From positions 2,841,501 through 2,905,500 of the forward strand of contig NZ_AP031575.1 of NCBI RefSeq assembly GCF_040436405.1: 64,000 bases of DNA. Direction: 5' to 3'. This DNA is from Marinomonas sp. THO17. Its GTDB lineage: Bacteria; Pseudomonadota; Gammaproteobacteria; Pseudomonadales; Marinomonadaceae. The first letter of the stretch is position 1. The number at the start of each line of letters is the position of its first letter. The position numbers and the translations under genes are program-made. This document shows positions 10,401 to 17,921 of this stretch, piece after piece. The notes beneath the pieces are model-generated. The model was not told where the DNA came from, made no database searches, and saw only the letters and a list, made by a program, of their open reading frames with translations.

Positions 10401-10886
10401 GTTTCCATGCCGGGAATGGATGGACTCAGTCTGGCCAAGGAGTTGCGCCAGCAAGGGTATTTGGTGCCTATTATTATGCTGTCAGCGGATGTTCAGGAAA
10501 GTCAGCGTCAGCCTGATGAACAAAGGGTATTCAATCAATATTTAGTGAAACCGATTAAAAATACCGATTTGTTGGAGGCCATTCAAGATTGGCTAGCGGT
10601 TCAGTGGATTTATCAAGATACTGATCAATTATCGTCATTAACTGATACACTGAGTCAGCAGCAAACCATGGAAGTATCCAGTGAAACGCCCATTGAAGAT
10701 CATGAAAGCATACGTGAACTGATCGCTTTTGCTCAAATGGGTTACAAAAAAGGCGTGCGCGAATGCCTTGATCAGATTACCACAGAGGACAGATTAGACG
10801 CCCACCATTTGGCGCAATTGGAACTGTTATATCAAGGCTTCCAGTTTGATGGCATTGCGCACTATATACAACAGCGAAGTATATGA
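7482..10886 (+). CDS. NCS1-type permease fused to hybrid sensor histidine kinase
   Basis: A 1134-residue fusion. Residues about 40-475 form a polytopic domain resembling NCS1 purine/pyrimidine permeases (MSIERVGHTALGA, GEQVDYLRFFPK, MKINLTNAYAGS). Residues 504-541 carry a cysteine cluster (CGIC, YCS, CSLCC, CLDSC), probably metal binding. Two more helices lie at about 573-594 and 611-632, then a coiled segment. HisKA has phospho-acceptor H687 (SGISHELRTP); the ATPase has NLLSNAVKYTP, RDTGLGI and GTGLGLTIVK. A receiver follows with D929-D931, phospho-acceptor D973 and K1023, and about 100 extra residues resemble a phosphotransfer region. It lies 38 bases after hupE and likely senses a urea- or purine-related nitrogen compound. 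Confidence 0.88.
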   Translation: MTATQKIYKVRRHYNKWVADQTLEDYALRYTAKGGHTMSIERVGHTALGAAAFLALEGLAAVITLGYGFTNAVAAILVVLAVFFVTGFPIAYYSAKHGLDIDLLTRGAGFGYLGSTITSLIYATFTFIFFAIEAAILASALEVLLGIPLALGYALSALFVIPIVTHGIRAISRFQNGTQWIWLVLQVAAIGVVVSQEYQNFSGWSEFVPQHLPQSTQFDWVLFGAAASVLFALMAQIGEQVDYLRFFPKKDISNRRRWWFWLILAGPGWVFIGAIKMLLGSFLAYLAITDGATAVQATDPTYLYQRIFLFLTTPSTALILAAVFVFICQMKINLTNAYAGSIAWSNFFSRLTHSHPGRVVWLVFNVTIALLLMELGIYQALGAILSVFAISAVSWLSSLSADLLINKPLGLSPSDVEFKRAHLYDINPVGTGSMLVATSLGLLCYLGLFGEVAKSLCHFISIATCFVCVPLIAWLTKGKYYIARQSPELVPLVEAAKPRHSLVCGICENAFEVEDMSYCSAYQLPICSLCCSLDARCLDSCKPKANISQQSDYFLKLFLPRRMAKAISSRLGRFASLLIMINIINGALMMLIYRQMSPTNDSEALLLQETMWALFFTLLIVSGVLSWLFLLAHESRVVAQKESNRQTRKLTREIEAHQETDRALQGAKEQAEQANEAKSRYLSGISHELRTPLQSIIGYAQLLSDKQDTPSGHQNGLDIIQRSGLYLADLIEGLLDISKIEAGRFDLYRNTVNLPKLIDELNSVFAMQARAKGIQFQSKILAPLPNHVVTDEKRLRQILINLLSNAVKYTPQGSVQFEVNYRNQVAEFVIRDTGLGIKQEHLQRIFDPFERVRDLSTANLPGTGLGLTIVKLLSEIMGGDLQAKSIPGEGSEFKVSLMLPWVSEGDVGLTSNRRIVGYQGYQRSILLVDDDPVVRGLLSDILSPLGFHVQEAPDAETCLRDLANTSPDLFILDVSMPGMDGLSLAKELRQQGYLVPIIMLSADVQESQRQPDEQRVFNQYLVKPIKNTDLLEAIQDWLAVQWIYQDTDQLSSLTDTLSQQQTMEVSSETPIEDHESIRELIAFAQMGYKKGVRECLDQITTEDRLDAHHLAQLELLYQGFQFDGIAHYIQQRSI

Positions 10887-10897
10887 GATAACAGTTG

Positions 10898-11812
10898 ATG
10901 AAGAGTGAGAATCATAACAATGACATAGTGCTGGTCGTAGATGACTCGCCTGATGCATTAAGTTTGATACACGATACCCTCGAACAAGCTCATATGGATG
11001 TACTGGTTGCCCTAGAGGGAAAGCAAGCTTTAACAATCGCCAAGCGTATTCGTCCAGATATTATTTTAATGGATGCCATCATGCCAGTAATGGATGGTTT
11101 TACGGCCTGTAAAGCCCTCAAGCAAGATCCCGCCTTAGCGAATATCCCGGTGATCTTTATGACGGGCTTGAATCATACGGATGACATAGTGCGAGGCTTG
11201 GAAGCGGGTGGCGTAGATTATCTCACCAAGCCCATTCAGCCTAATGAATTGCTGGCGCGTATGAAGGTGCATTTATCGAACGCACGCTTAAGCAATAATG
11301 CCCAGTTTGCTTTAGACAGCATGGGTCAAAATTTGATGACTTTTGACCGTACCGGTGCCATTGCGTGGGCCACACCACAGACCCACGCCTTGATGGCCAA
11401 AGCTCGACTTACACCAGATTGGCAGCAGGATCAGCTGAGTCATCTGGTAAAAGATTGGTTGCTTCACTCACCACAAGAAGGCAATCGATTGCCTTTATCC
11501 CACCTCGATTACCCTTTGACACTGAAGTTTCTGGGTATGACGGAACAGGGTGAAGCGCTGGTGAAACTGGAAGATGGTGAGCGCTTATCGGGGGCGGAAC
11601 TGTTGCGTAACCGTTTGTCGTTAACCGAGCGTGAATCGCAAGTATTACATTGGATCGCTAATGGCAAAACCAATCGTGAGATTGGCGAGATTCTGGCCAT
11701 GAGCCCGCGTACGGTAAACAAGCATCTAGAACAAATTTTTCCCAAGCTTGGGGTAGAAAATCGAACTTCGGCAGCCGGAGTGGCGCTCCGTATTCAAGCT
11801 AACGCCGAATAA
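10898..11812 (+). CDS. Response regulator, receiver plus LuxR-type HTH
   Basis: A 304-residue response regulator. The receiver occupies residues about 10-128 with acidic residues in VVDDSP, phospho-acceptor D59 (LMDAIMPVMDG) and the lysine of YLTKPI. A middle region of about 90 residues resembles a degenerate PAS-like linker (FDRTGAIAWATP). The LuxR/GerE HTH near residues 235-290 reads LTERESQVLHWIANGKTNREIG. ATG 10898 is preferred over the TTG one codon earlier. It begins 11 bases after the hybrid kinase, so the two form a two-component pair that may control the adjacent urea genes; the target is inference. Confidence 0.9.
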   Translation: MKSENHNNDIVLVVDDSPDALSLIHDTLEQAHMDVLVALEGKQALTIAKRIRPDIILMDAIMPVMDGFTACKALKQDPALANIPVIFMTGLNHTDDIVRGLEAGGVDYLTKPIQPNELLARMKVHLSNARLSNNAQFALDSMGQNLMTFDRTGAIAWATPQTHALMAKARLTPDWQQDQLSHLVKDWLLHSPQEGNRLPLSHLDYPLTLKFLGMTEQGEALVKLEDGERLSGAELLRNRLSLTERESQVLHWIANGKTNREIGEILAMSPRTVNKHLEQIFPKLGVENRTSAAGVALRIQANAE

Positions 11813-11828
11813 ATTGAGCCGATTTCGC

Positions 11829-12914
11829 TCAAAACAAGCCAAGTTGATCGCCAGTTTTGGGCGGTAGGCTGAACCTAGAGCAATCTAAATAACCATGACG
11901 CTGATCACTCAAGCCGTGTTTGTTGCGAGCGATACGAAAGCGCTGGCGAATAATATCAGCAAATAAACCATCTCCTGTCATACGTTTGCCAAATCGACTG
12001 TCGTATAGCTTGCCACCGCGCATGTCCATAATACGTTGTAATACATGGTCTGCCCGTTGTGGAAAATGTTGCTGCAACCATTCCTCAAACAGCGGCGCCA
12101 CTTCGTAAGGCAAACGCAGCATGATGTAATGAATAGAGTGAGCGCCAGCCTGCGCACTCGCGGCCACTATGCTTTCCAGCTCATGATCATTAATAAAGGG
12201 AATCACTGGTGCGGCCAGTACAGTAACAGGAATGCAAGCCTCGGTGAGTGCCCTAATGACGTCTAGGCGCTTACTGCCAGAGGCCGTTCTGGGCTCTAAA
12301 ATCCGTTTCAAATCCTTATCTAAGGTAGTCACACTGATGGCAACATGAACCAGTCGGTGTTTTGCCATTGTCGCTAAGATGTCTATGTCGCGAAGAATCA
12401 AGGCGCTTTTGGTGATCAAGGAAATGGGTTGTTTGTGCGCTAAGGCCACTTCCAGCAAAGCACGGGTGAGTTTTAAGTCTTTTTCAATGGGTTGATAGGC
12501 ATCGGTATTGATGCCCAAGGCAATGGGTTCACATTGATAGTTAGGGTGAGCTAACTCTTTTGCTAATAATTCAGCGGCGTTGGTTTTTGCCACCAATTTG
12601 GTTTCAAAGTCCAAGCCTGGAGACAAATCCAGATAGGCGTGAGTAGGTCGTGCAAAACAATAAATACAGCCATGTTCGCAACCTTGGTAAGGATTGATAG
12701 AAAGATTGAAAGGCACATCGGGTGAGTGGTTGCGACTGATGATGCTGTTGGCTTTGGAGAAGTGTACTTGAGTCTGCGGATGCCATGACTCACGAGCGAT
12801 TAGCGTCTCCTCGTTAATGTCTTGACTAAGCTTTTGTTTGCTAAAGCGCCCGGCCATAAGATTACTGGTGCCGTAGCCTTTTAGAGGTGAATTTAATGGG
12901 TTTGAGGACGACAT
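11829..12914 (-). CDS. Radical SAM protein, PA0069/SplB-related family
   Basis: A 361-residue radical SAM enzyme with the cluster-binding cysteines C79, C83 and C86 in PYQGCEHGCIYCFARP, a CX3CX2C spacing. The N-terminal PLKGYGTSN and the whole length match the family named after PA0069, distantly related to spore photoproduct lyase. Substrate is unknown. It is convergent with the response regulator, 16 bases from its stop. Upstream, 14 bases before the start codon, lies a textbook LexA box, implying SOS induction and a possible role in DNA damage. No strong ribosome site is visible, but the N-terminus fits the family. Confidence 0.88.
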   Translation of the reverse strand: MSSSNPLNSPLKGYGTSNLMAGRFSKQKLSQDINEETLIARESWHPQTQVHFSKANSIISRNHSPDVPFNLSINPYQGCEHGCIYCFARPTHAYLDLSPGLDFETKLVAKTNAAELLAKELAHPNYQCEPIALGINTDAYQPIEKDLKLTRALLEVALAHKQPISLITKSALILRDIDILATMAKHRLVHVAISVTTLDKDLKRILEPRTASGSKRLDVIRALTEACIPVTVLAAPVIPFINDHELESIVAASAQAGAHSIHYIMLRLPYEVAPLFEEWLQQHFPQRADHVLQRIMDMRGGKLYDSRFGKRMTGDGLFADIIRQRFRIARNKHGLSDQRHGYLDCSRFSLPPKTGDQLGLF

Positions 12915-12917
12915 AGC

Positions 12918-12959
12918 AAAGCCTAAAATACTGTTTATATATACAGTATTTTAGGCTTT
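12918..12959. promoter_or_regulatory. LexA (SOS) box within a 42 bp inverted repeat
   Basis: TACTGTTTATATATACAGTA at 12929-12948 matches the gammaproteobacterial LexA consensus CTGT-N8-ACAG, including the flanking TA and the AT-rich core. It is centred in a longer inverted repeat, 12918-12959, whose arms AAAGCCTAAAATACTGT pair perfectly except for one central position. The T-run on the plus-strand side also gives it some look of a terminator hairpin. It sits directly upstream of the radical SAM gene on the minus strand, so repression by LexA is the most likely role. Confidence 0.8.
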
Positions 12960-13067
12960 TTCAGTGTGTTTGCAAGGGATCATAAATTGATTGTTAACAG
13001 CAGTCATCTTGATCATGCAGACATCCGGCGTTGCGTTACGCTTCATCAGACTCTGGGTTATGCTAAG

Positions 13068-13096
13068 CCAACTGACGATCAGGAGTCGTCGGTTGG
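13068..13096. other. 11 bp stem-loop downstream of a chemoreceptor gene
   Basis: CCAACTGACGA (13068-13078) and TCGTCGGTTGG (13086-13096) pair over 11 positions with one G-T wobble around a 7-base loop. It lies between the radical SAM gene's control region and the stop of the chemoreceptor at 13132. No T-run follows on the minus strand, so a factor-independent terminator is doubtful; an mRNA-stabilising hairpin or small repeat is possible. Confidence 0.5.
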
Positions 13097-13131
13097 CGAA
13101 TGGTCGAGCAGTAACTGTGTCGAGTAGAAGT

Positions 13132-14751
13132 TTAGACAGTAAAACGCTTCACTCTACCAGCCAGTTCGTTTGAATTGGATAAGGTCTCATTGACCGAGTG
13201 ACTGATACGTCGCGATACTTGCATAACTTCTTTCGACATATCGGATAAGGCGGATAAATTTTCATTGATTTCATCGGTCACCTTACTTTGTTGTTCGGTC
13301 GCGCTGGCAGTCTGTGTGGTAAAGTCATAGATGCGATCGGCTGATTGTTTAACTGTATTGATGGCCGCCATGGTTTGATGGGACAGACTTGCGCTAGATC
13401 CCGCCATTTCAACACTTTCTCCAATGACTTTAACTGCATTGTTAACGCCTGATTGTAGATCGCTTATCATGCTTTGGATGTCTTCGGTAGAGGCTTGGGT
13501 CTTGCTAGCTAACTCACGAACTTCATCTGCTACAACGGCAAAGCCTCGTCCTTGTTCTCCTGCTCTGGCGGCTTCAATAGCGGCATTTAATGCCAATAGA
13601 TTAGTCTGTTCTGAAATGCCCAGTATTACATCAAGCACAGAAGCAATGCGATCTGATCGCATAGACAGCTGATCAATTACTGAAGCTGCACCTTTGATTT
13701 GTTCTGCTAAGGAATCTAACTGTTGAATTGCTTGGTTCAATTGTGCAACGCCATGATCAGCAGACTTATTTAGGTCTTGTACTTCGGTGACCGTTTGGTT
13801 GGCATTTTGTGCCACATCACGAGTGGCGCCTCCCATTTCTTCCACCGCCGTGACGACAAAGTCCAGAGATTGATGTTGACGTTCACTGAGATCGGCTGAT
13901 TCAGTTGCAGATTGACCAAGATGAGCCATTTCTTCACGAATGTGCTCACAACCAGAGCGAACTTCTCCTATAAGATTGCCAAGTTTGCCGACGAACATAT
14001 CCAGTTCACGACTGAGTTCACCGGTTTCATCTTTTTTGTTGCTGTTGATGCGCCGGGTCAGGTCGCCATCACCAGCGCTGATTTCATGAACACCAATAGT
14101 GACACGTTTAATCGCATTGGAAATATTGCGGGGAGCAAACCAAGCTAAACCAATACTTAAGGTCAGAACAAAGATGGCAAGAATCGCGACAAAGAGTTTA
14201 AAATTTTCTACATAGACATGAATTTCTTGTTGTTCGATTGCCGAGATTTTGGAAATTAAGCTTTCAGATTCATCATAAAGGTTACGTAATACAGAGAAGC
14301 TTTGCTGATTTTCTCTCGTTAATTTTACACTAGCGGTTTCATACTGATATTGTTTGGTGAGCAGTATGATGAACTCAACTTGTTCAAACCATAGTTGATA
14401 TTGTGCCTCGAAATTTGACAAGAGTTCGTTGACCTCATCAATCTCCATGGTCAGAGATTGAAATTTTTTCATTCTATCGTAGGCTTGCTGAGCATTTTCC
14501 ATGACAGCTCTTTCTTTGTCTGCCACATCCACACCATGTTTTGCAAAAACCATGGAGGCCAAAGCCAATCTGGATTGATAAAGATCTCGGTCAGCGTTTT
14601 GTATGAGAGAAGCGCCATTGGCATATTTTCCCATATTGTTTTGTAGATAGTGCACTAGTCCTTCCGCTGTAATGACTACCATTAAAAAGGTGATGGCCAA
14701 GCCGCCAAAAGCACAGGTATAACGTCCACGAATTGTCTGGAATAGCATCAT
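13132..14751 (-). CDS. Methyl-accepting chemotaxis protein (paralog 1)
   Basis: A 539-residue transmembrane chemoreceptor. TM1 is at about residues 11-33, a helical periplasmic region of roughly 150 residues follows, TM2 is near 187-210 ([10 protein letters not shown] at its end), then HAMP with [15 protein letters not shown]. The signalling tip is [20 protein letters not shown] and [18 protein letters not shown]. No C-terminal CheR-docking pentapeptide is present. The start MMLF at 14751 follows AAGGATG and aligns with paralog 2; longer readings add foreign residues. It shares near-identical architecture with the receptor at 15376-16995, so the two are a tandem duplication with a repeat element between them. 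Confidence 0.93.
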   Translation of the reverse strand: MMLFQTIRGRYTCAFGGLAITFLMVVITAEGLVHYLQNNMGKYANGASLIQNADRDLYQSRLALASMVFAKHGVDVADKERAVMENAQQAYDRMKKFQSLTMEIDEVNELLSNFEAQYQLWFEQVEFIILLTKQYQYETASVKLTRENQQSFSVLRNLYDESESLISKISAIEQQEIHVYVENFKLFVAILAIFVLTLSIGLAWFAPRNISNAIKRVTIGVHEISAGDGDLTRRINSNKKDETGELSRELDMFVGKLGNLIGEVRSGCEHIREEMAHLGQSATESADLSERQHQSLDFVVTAVEEMGGATRDVAQNANQTVTEVQDLNKSADHGVAQLNQAIQQLDSLAEQIKGAASVIDQLSMRSDRIASVLDVILGISEQTNLLALNAAIEAARAGEQGRGFAVVADEVRELASKTQASTEDIQSMISDLQSGVNNAVKVIGESVEMAGSSASLSHQTMAAINTVKQSADRIYDFTTQTASATEQQSKVTDEINENLSALSDMSKEVMQVSRRISHSVNETLSNSNELAGRVKRFTV

Positions 14752-14791
14752 TGGATCATCCTTTAGTATAAAACTTAGATAAGTCAAAAGA

Positions 14792-14907
14792 TTAAGGAAG
14801 GTGCGAATAAGTCTTCTGAACGACCCGAAGGAGACCTACATGGATGTAGGGGGAGCAACGCAGGAGCAGCTTGCCCTAGTCAGTGTACTTGTTCGTAACT
14901 TCCTTAA
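14792..14907. repeat. MITE-like repeat, complete copy (about 116 bp)
   Basis: The segment begins TTAAGGAAGGTGCGAATAAG and ends CTTGTTCGTAACTTCCTTAA, so the two ends form imperfect terminal inverted repeats (about 17 of 23 matching beyond TTAA). TTAA sits at both ends and may be a target duplication. Inside are a perfect CCTACAT..ATGTAGG hairpin and a block (GGGAGCAACGCAGGAGCAGC) that recurs at 17141. It carries no coding capacity and lies about 40 bases upstream of chemoreceptor paralog 1, where it may affect the promoter. From 14908 to 15206 the sequence is AT-rich with only a short ATCTCG..CGAGAT hairpin near 14933-14947. Confidence 0.75.
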
Positions 14908-15192
14908 CTTCCTTGCTATACAACTGTCTTTACATCTCGGGGCGAGATAATTAAAAACATTAGAGGATTTTATAAAGGTGGCTGGGGTTTTATGAATGTG
15001 CAGAAAAAGATTGTAACTTTTTTTTAACATAACTTTTCATAAGACGAGTTGATTGTCATAAATTAAACTTAAATCATTGTTTTAAATTGTAAAAATAAGT
15101 TCAATATGGCCAGCTTTATTGCAAACAGTTATTTTTGTAAAAAAGGAATAATGTGTTTTTTTGCTTGTATATTGCATGTTCAACAATAAATA

Positions 15193-15277
15193 TGCGGATA
15201 TTGTGTAAAGGAAGGTGCGAATAAATCTTCTGAACATCTTGGCAATATGCTTATTGGAAAGCAGGCCAATATCCGCA
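15193..15277. repeat. Left end of the MITE-like repeat inside an inverted repeat
   Basis: Bases 15207-15235 repeat the left end of the element at 14792 almost exactly (GGAAGGTGCGAATAAATCTT), but the match stops after CTGAAC. The fragment lies between perfect 11-base inverted repeats, TGCGGATATTG at 15193-15203 and CAATATCCGCA at 15267-15277. A second imperfect hairpin follows at 15319-15364 (AAGACTGATT..AATCAGTCTT) before the end of chemoreceptor paralog 2. No gene is visible between 15278 and 15375. Confidence 0.65.
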
Positions 15278-15375
15278 GATCTGATTGAGAAATTAAGAAG
15301 GGTATATAGCTATCAGCTAAGACTGATTGATGTGAGTATCCTATACTGTGATCAAATCAGTCTTTGGTCGATTTT

Positions 15376-16995
15376 TTATAGGGTAAAGCGCTTAACGAGA
15401 TTAGACAGATCGTTGGAGTTGTTTAAGGTATTAGTGACGGAATCACTAATACGTTTGGATACGTCCATAACTTGTCGCGACATATTAGAAAGCGCAAATA
15501 AGTTTTCATTGATCTCATAGGTAACTTTATTTTGTTGTTCCGTCGCGCTGGCGGTTTGCGCAGCAAAATCGTAAATCTGGTTAGCAACTTGAGTGACGGA
15601 ACGTATGTTTTTCATTGAGTCTTGAGTCAAATCAACGCTTGTATTTGCTATTTCTACCGTTTTATTAATGGCTTTAACTGCGTTTTTCACTCCGGATTGT
15701 AAGTCATTAATCATGACATGGATGTCTTCGGTTGAAGCTTGAGTTTTGTTTGCTAACTCACGAACTTCATCGGCGACAACAGCAAAACCTCGACCTTGCT
15801 CACCAGCTCTGGCAGCTTCAATAGCAGCATTTAAGGCCAATAAATTGGTTTGTTCTGAAATGCCCAAAATCACATCCAGTACTGAAGTAATTTGCTCAGA
15901 ATGAGTTGATACTTGGTTGATAGTGGAAGCCGCTCCTTGGATTTGCTCTGTCAGTAACTGCAATTGTTCAATGGAGAGGATGAGTTGGTCTGAGCCATGC
16001 TTTGCGGTTTGATTCAAGTTTTGTACTTCATTTACCGTTAGTGCAGCATTTTGTGCCACTTCTTTGGTTGACCCTCCCATTTCTTCCACGGCTGATACCA
16101 CAAAGTTGAGCGCTTGGTTTTGATCTTCACTTAATTGGGCTGATTCGGTTGCGGAAGAACCAAGCTCTGTCATCTCTTTTTTTATATCTTCGCTGCCAGA
16201 GCGAATTTCACCGATTAGACTGGCAAGTTTGTCGACAAAATGATCTAGCTCTCGACTCAGTTCACCCGTTTCATCTTTTTTAGGGCTATTGATACGACGG
16301 GTTAAATCACCGTCTCCTGCACTGATTTCATGGACACCTGAAGTGACAAGCTTGATGGCGCGAGAAATATTACGTGGAGCAAACCAAGCAAGTGACACAC
16401 TGAGCAAGATAACAACAATAGCAAAAATCAAGGTGGCTAATTTAAAGTTCTCGGTAAAGTTATGAATATCTTGTTGTTCTTGTGAAGAATACTTATTAAT
16501 AAGTTCTTCAGAATGGTCGTATAGGCTTCTTAATTCAACAAAGTCAGTGTGATTTTGAGCAGATAATTCTGCGCTTGCTAGATCGAGCTTATCTTGCTCA
16601 ACCAATTTAATAATGTTTAAGGTTTGTTGGTACCAATGCTGATATTCGCTCTCATAGTTTTTAAGTAAGGTATTAACTTCCTGAATGTCTGAGGCGATCT
16701 TTTGAAAACCCTTCATTCGATCATACGCTTGTTGTGCATTTTCTAAGATTGCCGATTTAAGCTCTGCTGGTGATCCGTTTTGGGGTAGTAAGACAAAAGA
16801 AATTAATGCGATACGAGACTGGTATAAATCTCGATCTGCATTCTGTATTAAGGAAATGCCTGGTGAGTATTTTCCCAAGTGATTTTGCAGGTAATTAATC
16901 AGTCTTTCGGAGCTTATTATAACAGCGATAAAAGTAAGGGCTAATGCGCTAAAGGTAAAGGTATACCGTCCTCTTATGGTCTTAAAAAATGCCAT
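15376..16995 (-). CDS. Methyl-accepting chemotaxis protein (paralog 2)
   Basis: A 539-residue chemoreceptor, the same length and layout as the receptor at 13132-14751: TM1 at about 10-32, a helical periplasmic domain ([24 protein letters not shown]), TM2 near 187-210, HAMP with [15 protein letters not shown], and the tip [20 protein letters not shown]. The periplasmic domain has diverged more than the cytoplasmic half, as expected for receptors evolving different ligands. Start MAFF at 16995 follows AAGGATT; upstream in-frame residues are discarded. Fragments of a short repeat flank the gene on both sides (15207-15235 and 17141-17220). Confidence 0.93.
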   Translation of the reverse strand: MAFFKTIRGRYTFTFSALALTFIAVIISSERLINYLQNHLGKYSPGISLIQNADRDLYQSRIALISFVLLPQNGSPAELKSAILENAQQAYDRMKGFQKIASDIQEVNTLLKNYESEYQHWYQQTLNIIKLVEQDKLDLASAELSAQNHTDFVELRSLYDHSEELINKYSSQEQQDIHNFTENFKLATLIFAIVVILLSVSLAWFAPRNISRAIKLVTSGVHEISAGDGDLTRRINSPKKDETGELSRELDHFVDKLASLIGEIRSGSEDIKKEMTELGSSATESAQLSEDQNQALNFVVSAVEEMGGSTKEVAQNAALTVNEVQNLNQTAKHGSDQLILSIEQLQLLTEQIQGAASTINQVSTHSEQITSVLDVILGISEQTNLLALNAAIEAARAGEQGRGFAVVADEVRELANKTQASTEDIHVMINDLQSGVKNAVKAINKTVEIANTSVDLTQDSMKNIRSVTQVANQIYDFAAQTASATEQQNKVTYEINENLFALSNMSRQVMDVSKRISDSVTNTLNNSNDLSNLVKRFTL

Positions 16996-17140
16996 AATCT
17001 TAATCCTTTGTAGTTTTGTAATTTTTTGTAATTTAGTTCGGATTTTATACATTGACCTGCTTTTATCTCAATAGATAATGTGTAAACAAGATGAAATGAA
17101 ATGAGTATAATTTTTAACGGAATACAAAGGACAATGAACT

Positions 17141-17220
17141 AGGGCAACGCAGGAGCACGTTGCCCTAGTCAGTGGACTTGTTCGTACCTTTCCTAGGACA
17201 ACGCAGTAGCACCTTGCCCA
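17141..17220. repeat. Right-end fragments of the MITE-like repeat
   Basis: AGGGCAACGCAGGAGCACG at 17141 onward forms a hairpin with CGTTGCCCT and continues through AGTCAGTGGACTTGTTCGTA to CCTTTCCT near 17194, matching the right half of the copy at 14792-14907. A second, worn copy of the core (GGACAACGCAGTAGCACC) follows at about 17195-17220. The left half is missing here, but a left-end fragment lies on the far side of chemoreceptor paralog 2 at 15207. The block ends just before the stop of the GlcG-like gene. Confidence 0.7.
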
Positions 17221-17233
17221 ACTTGCTTGTAGC

Positions 17234-17764
17234 TTATTTAACTTTTTTCTTCTTTATCACTTTTTGAATTGCTGCTTCTGCGCATGCTACATCTAGGTGA
17301 CCGCCTGGGGCGCCACCAATACCAATACCACCGACAATTTGGCCATCAATTGTGATTGGCAGACCGCCTGCTAGGAACAATAAGTTTTCATCCATATTTT
17401 GTAATGGTGCAAGGACTAGCTGATCTTGAATTAACTTGGCTAGATTTTCTGTCGTACGCTTCATACTAACGGCGGTAAAGGCTTTTTGGCGAGAGCTTTC
17501 AAGACTGTGTGTGGTCGCATTATTGTCTCTAAGTTGAACCAGTACACGGCCTGATAAATCGACCACAGTGGTTGTCACGTTATAGCCATCTCGGGCGCAT
17601 TCCTCCACAGCGGCAACTGCTAGATCCTTGGCCGTCAAATAGGATATCTGGGTGAAAGTGTGAGTGTATTTTGACGTAGGAGTGTATTGTGACTCTTGCC
17701 CTATGGTTAGACCTGACATGAGAGCGAGAGACACGCCTGTAATTTGCTTGATGATTGATTTCAT
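17234..17764 (-). CDS. GlcG/HbpS family (DUF336) protein, exported
   Basis: A 176-residue protein with an N-terminal signal peptide (KQITGVSLALMSGLTIGQ) and a GlcG/HbpS domain: LTAKDLAVAAVEECARDGYNVTTTVVD, then FTAVSMKRTTENLA, GGLPITIDGQIVGGIGIGGAPG and ACAEAAIQ. Family members bind haem or cobalamin-like ligands, and HbpS works with a two-component system in Streptomyces. Here it is divergent from an OmpR-type two-component pair, which makes a similar accessory sensing role plausible but unproven. ATG 17764 is chosen over the ATG three codons upstream, where the AGAGGA site would be too close. Confidence 0.85.
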   Translation of the reverse strand: MKSIIKQITGVSLALMSGLTIGQESQYTPTSKYTHTFTQISYLTAKDLAVAAVEECARDGYNVTTTVVDLSGRVLVQLRDNNATTHSLESSRQKAFTAVSMKRTTENLAKLIQDQLVLAPLQNMDENLLFLAGGLPITIDGQIVGGIGIGGAPGGHLDVACAEAAIQKVIKKKKVK

Positions 17765-17921
17765 ATGACACATTTCCTCTTAAAGTGTGTATTGCTTTGA
17801 CCTCGGTACCCAGTCTATCTGGCTCAACTTGCAACCACCTTGCAGTAAGATTGCAGCTTTGTAATGCAGGGATTGGCTTGAGGCGTGTTAGTCTTAGAGG
17901 TTGCTGAGAAAGAGAGAATCT

